From positions 37,198,423 to 37,262,422 of the forward strand of contig CM033394.1 of assembly GCA_019426215.1 (NCBI GenBank): a DNA stretch of 64,000 nucleotides, given 5' to 3'. The notes under the pieces were generated by a model. That model did not search any database. It was not told where the DNA came from and was given only the letters and a program-made list of their open reading frames with translations. This DNA comes from Buddleja alternifolia (Eukaryota; Streptophyta; Magnoliopsida; Lamiales; Scrophulariaceae). Shown piece after piece: positions 59,728 through 64,000 of this stretch; positions within the stretch are counted from its first letter, which is position 1; every line of letters starts with the position of its first letter. Both the position numbers and the translations under genes were made by a program.

Positions 59728-60850
59728 GTGCAACATGGTTGATAACCCAAAAGAATGGTTTGTCGACATTGGGGCTACTCGAACATTTGCTCCGATAAGG
59801 AGATGTTCTTGAGGTATCTTCCGTTAAGTGGAAGAACACTATACATGGGAAACTCTGCCACCTCGACGGTTGTTGGCATGAAAAAAAAAGTCTTGAAAAT
59901 GACCTCGGGAAAAGAGTTAACTTTGATTAATATTTTGCATGTACATGATATTCACAAGAATTTGATCTCGGGAGCTGCATTAGTTAAGGCAAGGTTTAAG
60001 TTAGCTTTTGAGGTTAATAGAGTAGCACTCACTAAAAGTAGGTTTTTTGTAGGAAAAGGTTATTTTGATAAGCCCCTTTTCAAGAGGAATGTAATGACGG
60101 TCCATCATGACCTTGGAAAGTATGAATATGAAAAGAATAATTCTTCTAATTTCTTTGAGTATTCAAATTTGTGGCATGTTAGACTAGGACATGTTAATTT
60201 TAATACTATAAAAAGACTTGTTAAGTTGAATTTAGTACCATCTTTTCAAATGAATGATCAACACAAATGCAAAATTTGTGTTGAAGCAAAGCTAGTCAAA
60301 ACACTGTTCCATACTATTGATGAAAGATACACCGCACCTCTAGAACTTATTCACAGTGATACCTGTGACTTGAAGTTTGTGCAAACTAGAGGTGAAAAAA
60401 AGTACTTTATTACATTCATCAATAATTGCACAAGATATTGCTATGTCCACTTACTTAGACGTAAAGACAAAGCATTAGAAGCATTCACTCATTATAAAAG
60501 TGAAGTTGAAAATCAATTAGACAAACGGATAAAAGTTATCCATAGTGATAGAGGAATTCTGTTCAAGTCATGGAATAATTCATCAAACCATGGCACCATA
60601 CTCACCTCAATCTAATGGAATTGCTGAACGTAAAAATCGTACACTGAAAGAGATGATGAATGTGTTGCTTATCAACTTGGGTTTACCTCAGAATATGGGG
60701 GGGGGGGGGGTAGCTATTCTCTCAGAAAACTATATTCTAAACAAAACTCCACATAGAAATAGAAGTGAAACTTCATACGAGATGTGGAAAGGTTCTAAAC
60801 CTTCATATAGATATCTAAAGTATTGGGGGGTTTGGCAAAGGTAGAAGTAC
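59728..60850 (+). pseudogene. Copia protease and integrase of the right-hand element
   Basis: The protease site reads EWFVDIGATRTFA, with isoleucine where the catalytic D-S/T-G has serine or threonine. The integrase zinc domain is readable (NLWHVRLGHVNF, HKCKICVEAK), as are the catalytic D in HSDTCDL, the second D in VIHSDRGI and the third residue E in [11 protein letters not shown]. The last lies in another frame after a shift near 60560. A run of 13 G at 60699-60711 adds a further break inside the core. Confidence 0.9.
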
Positions 60851-62686
60851 CTAACCAACCCCAAACAAGTGAAAATAGGGCTTAAGACTGTGGATGGCAT
60901 ATTTATTCGTTATGCCCTTACAAGTGGTGGCTATAGGTTTCTCGTGCAAGTCAGACATTTCTGATGACCATGAAGGAACAATAATGAAATCAAGAAATGT
61001 CATCTTGTTTTAGGACATCTTTCCATATAAGGAAGGAAGTGAGATGAGTTCTTCTAAAAGACCTCGTGGATCTATGATTTATAATAATCAAAATGATGAT
61101 GAACTACGTCGTAGTAAATGGACAAAGGTTGCTAAATCTTTTGGTCCTGATTTTCTGACCTATATGGCAGAAAACGAACCAAGAACTATTAAAGAAGCTT
61201 TATCAAGTTCAGAAGAGCCGCTCTAGAAAGAAGCTATTGATAGCAAATACAATGAATTATGAAGAATCACACCTGGGAGTTAGTAAATCTTCCAAAAGGT
61301 AGTAAACCTTTAGGTTGTAAGTGAATTCTGGTGTGTAAATATAAGTTTGATGGAAGTATCGATAAATATAAGGCTCGTTTGGTGACAAAAGGATACCGAC
61401 AAACTGAAGGCCTCGATTATTTTGATACTTACTCTCCTTTATCTAGAATAATGTCTATAAGAGTACTCATTGCGAGTGCCACTTTGCACAACCTTAAGAT
61501 ACATCAAATGGATGTTAAAATTGCGTTCCTAAATGGAGAGTTAGACGAAGAAGTCTATATAAAACAACCTGAGGGGTATACAGCTCCTGGGCAAGAAAAG
61601 AAAGTGTGTACGCTCGTTAAGTCATTGTATAGACTTAAACAAGCACCTAAACAATGGCATGAAAAGTTTGACAACACAATGTTATCAAATGGTTTCACGA
61701 TCAACGAATATGACAAATGTGTCTACATAAAGTGCACACAAAATGAATGACACGTGAGCCTTTATGCAGATGACATGTTAATATTGGGAAGTAATCATCA
61801 AATAATCATGAATACTAAAGCCATGTTGAAAAGACACTTCGACATGAAAGATATGTGCAAAGCTGATGTTATATTAGGGATCAAAATCTCTAAGTCTACT
61901 GAGGGAATTGTTCTGTCGCAGTCTCACTATGTGAATTTGTACTTAGAAATTTTAATGCATATGACAAACCCCCTATAAGGACACACTTGGATCCTAATTT
62001 AATGTTAGTAAAGAACTATGGTGAGCCTATATCACAACTTGAATATTCTCGAATTATTGGTAGTTTGATGTATATTGCAAACTACACACGTCCGAATATT
62101 GCTTACTCTATTAGTAAATTGAGTAAATATATGAGTAATCTAAGTTAAGACCATTGGAAGGCTTTGACTCGAGTTCTTAGATATCTAAGATACTCTATGA
62201 ATTATGGATTACATTATACGAGATATCCTGCTATATTAGAAGGATATAATGATGCACAATTGGATATCTAACACAAATGATTCCAAGTCTACTAGTGGTT
62301 ATGTTTTTACCATAGGTGGAGGGGCTGTGTCATGGAAGTCTTCTAAGAAAACGTGCATAGCCCAATCAATAATGGAATCAGAGTTTATAGCTTTAGATAA
62401 AGCTAGTGAAGAAGCTGAGTGGCTTCGAAATTTCTTAGATGACATACCGTGTTGGACAAAACCTGTGCCTCCAATTTTGATACATTGTGATAGTTAATTG
62501 ACAATTGGAAGGGCACAAAGTAGTATGTACAATGGTAAGTCTAGACATATACGTCAACGACACAATCCCATTATACAACTCATCTCTAGTGGCATAATTT
62601 CCATTGCGGATCCGTTAACAAAAGGCTTGCCAAGAGATCTAGTTGAATGTTCAACAAAGGGCATGGGCTTAAAGTCTACATGTTAA
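60851..62686 (+). pseudogene. Copia reverse transcriptase and RNase H of the right-hand element
   Basis: The linker and RT start near 61044. Recognisable blocks are YKARLVTKGYRQTEGLDYFD, HQMDVKIAFLNGELDEEVYI, RLKQAPKQWHEKFDN and, after a TGA at 61748-61750, LYADDMLILGS, where YADD stands for the catalytic YVDD. RNase H follows with [57 protein letters not shown] and HCDS, then IRQRHNPIIQL, ADPLTKGLPRDLVE and a stop at 62684-62686. At least six stops or frameshifts make it inactive. Confidence 0.92.
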
Positions 62687-63170
62687 GAATGGACATACCC
62701 GAAACCCAACCTTCCTGGCTGGAGATCCCAAGATCTTGGTTCAATGGGAGAATGAAGTTATGAAAGTTCATTTGAACTAGGAGTTTTTAACAACTCCACC
62801 CGTTCCTAGTTGTATAAGTGTAACCTACAGAGCGTAGCTGAGGCTAAGTTTTTGGAACTAATGATTCATATACTTTTGAGTGAGAAATACGGCAGGGTAC
62901 TCTTCATAGGAGATGATCTATATAAATGAGAAGTGAGGACCACTTCAATATAGTAAACACTTATGAATCCAAGATGGTGTTCCATGGCCAAAATGGACCC
63001 AATTGAGAACAAGAACTGTAGAAAAACTATTGTGTGAATATCATTGTCTAGGTTCACACAAGCGGCTGACCAATTTAAGACATCACGTTCATTAGGTAGC
63101 CAAGTGAATCCAATGATATCTCACTAAGAAAGATTCAAAGCCACTAGTTATCTTTCCTGATGCAATAGTT
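62687..63170 (+). other. Probable 3' untranslated stretch of the right-hand copia
   Basis: Non-coding sequence after the RNase H stop (ACCCAACCTTCCTGGCTGGA and following). No TGTTGAAATG LTR start is found here or further right. Confidence 0.5.
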
Positions 63171-63320
63171 TTTCTCCTGAATTTTCGTAGTGTCTGCTTT
63201 AAATCGATATATCTATAGATAAATCAAATACTATTAATATTATAAAATATTATATGTACTACAAATAAATATATAATATGTAAATTGTCTCTGCAAGAAT
63301 ATATTGTATAAAAGTCTTAC

Positions 63321-63460
63321 GTGTGTGTGTTTAATGTTTATAATGTACATATATTTATAACATACCATTTATATACATACATATATGTGTGTATATATAT
63401 ATATATCATGTATAAGTACATATATATATATATATTTATATATATATTTCTATATATAGT
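63321..63460. repeat. Compound (GT)n/(TA)n microsatellite
   Basis: GTGTGTGTGT is followed by ATATATxTAT runs to about 63460. Frames across it are tyrosine/isoleucine-rich and accidental. Confidence 0.85.
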
Positions 63461-64000
63461 TTTTTTTGTTAATTGTTCATTTTTGTTCAAACATATCATA
63501 ATCCATGATTTTGGGGATATTTCGTTGAAATTGATTCATAATTTAACATCTAAGGCTTAAAGAATTCTAAGCTAACATCTAACTAGAAAAGCAAAACCCA
63601 CATCAGGAAACACAAATTCGCACAATTCACAAACATGAATCTATACATAATCTAACATGTGGGGGAAAAAAGACAATATTAGAAAACCTGAAGAAAAGGC
63701 GAAGAAAAACTTACGACATTTTGGCGCAAAAGAGGTACGAAGATTCGTAGAAAAAGGCACTATATGCAGAAGATATGAAGACGTAGGTTAAAAAGGATTT
63801 TGATTAAAAGGTTAATTCATGAATATTGATATTATTTAATGTGAATTTTACAAACAAAGAAATTGCGGTGAATTAAAAGCTGGGTTTTCAGCTTTTAACA
63901 AAGCGCTGGTTTGAACCCCTTTTGGGCCCAAACATGATTATGGTTTTTGGGACCAATCAGCCTTAAAATGGCGTTGAGGTACCAAATGCTATTTATAGCT
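63461..64000. other. No gene seen to the window end
   Basis: AT-rich sequence without recognisable coding, RNA or repeat features, apart from short A-runs. Confidence 0.55.

Overview
This is nuclear DNA from a flowering plant, most likely a eudicot. It is AT-rich and dominated by nested LTR retrotransposons with plant-type tRNA-Met primer-binding sites (TGGTATCAGAGC), plus foldback MITEs, one SINE-like element and a single intact host gene, an intronless four-EF-hand calmodulin-like (CML) gene at 52467-53027. I see no bacterial, organellar or CRISPR features. All calls are by eye; the species and the fine element lineages are not determinable from sequence reading alone.

Layout. 1-3146: the 3' end of a Ty1/copia element (reverse transcriptase, RNase H, polypurine tract, 3' LTR) that runs in from the left. 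3147-8490: gene-free DNA holding three foldback/TIR elements and an imperfect duplication. 8491-49191: one 'Russian doll'. An old, decayed plus-strand copia element was split by a minus-strand copia element at 11534-46307 (target duplication CAACT on both sides). That second element was then hit by a 13.8-kb Sirevirus-like copia element (20227-34075, duplication ATAAC), by a copia LTR now present as a solo LTR (11908-13601, ATAAG), and by three related solo LTRs, probably Ty3/gypsy (14956-18511, 39196-42102, 42401-45929; AATGT, CTTTG, AGCCG/AGTCG). Two of those three solo LTRs carry MITEs with their own duplications. Removing the layers rejoins split copia reading frames, which supports the reconstruction independently of the duplications.

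49192-57821: gene-bearing flank with a long foldback, the CML gene, a 2-kb TIR element holding exon-like host sequence, a tRNA-derived SINE on the minus strand, and a hAT-like MITE. 57822-63170: another degenerate copia element with a 5' LTR but no 3' LTR seen before the window ends. 63171-64000: microsatellite and featureless DNA.

The most unusual item is the Sirevirus-like element. Between its RNase H and 3' LTR lie about 4 kb (28213-32290) of long but broken reading frames, with their own TATA-like box and a predicted 83-bp intron. All retroelement proteins here carry stops or frameshifts, so none looks autonomously active. The CML gene is the only gene likely to make a normal cellular protein.
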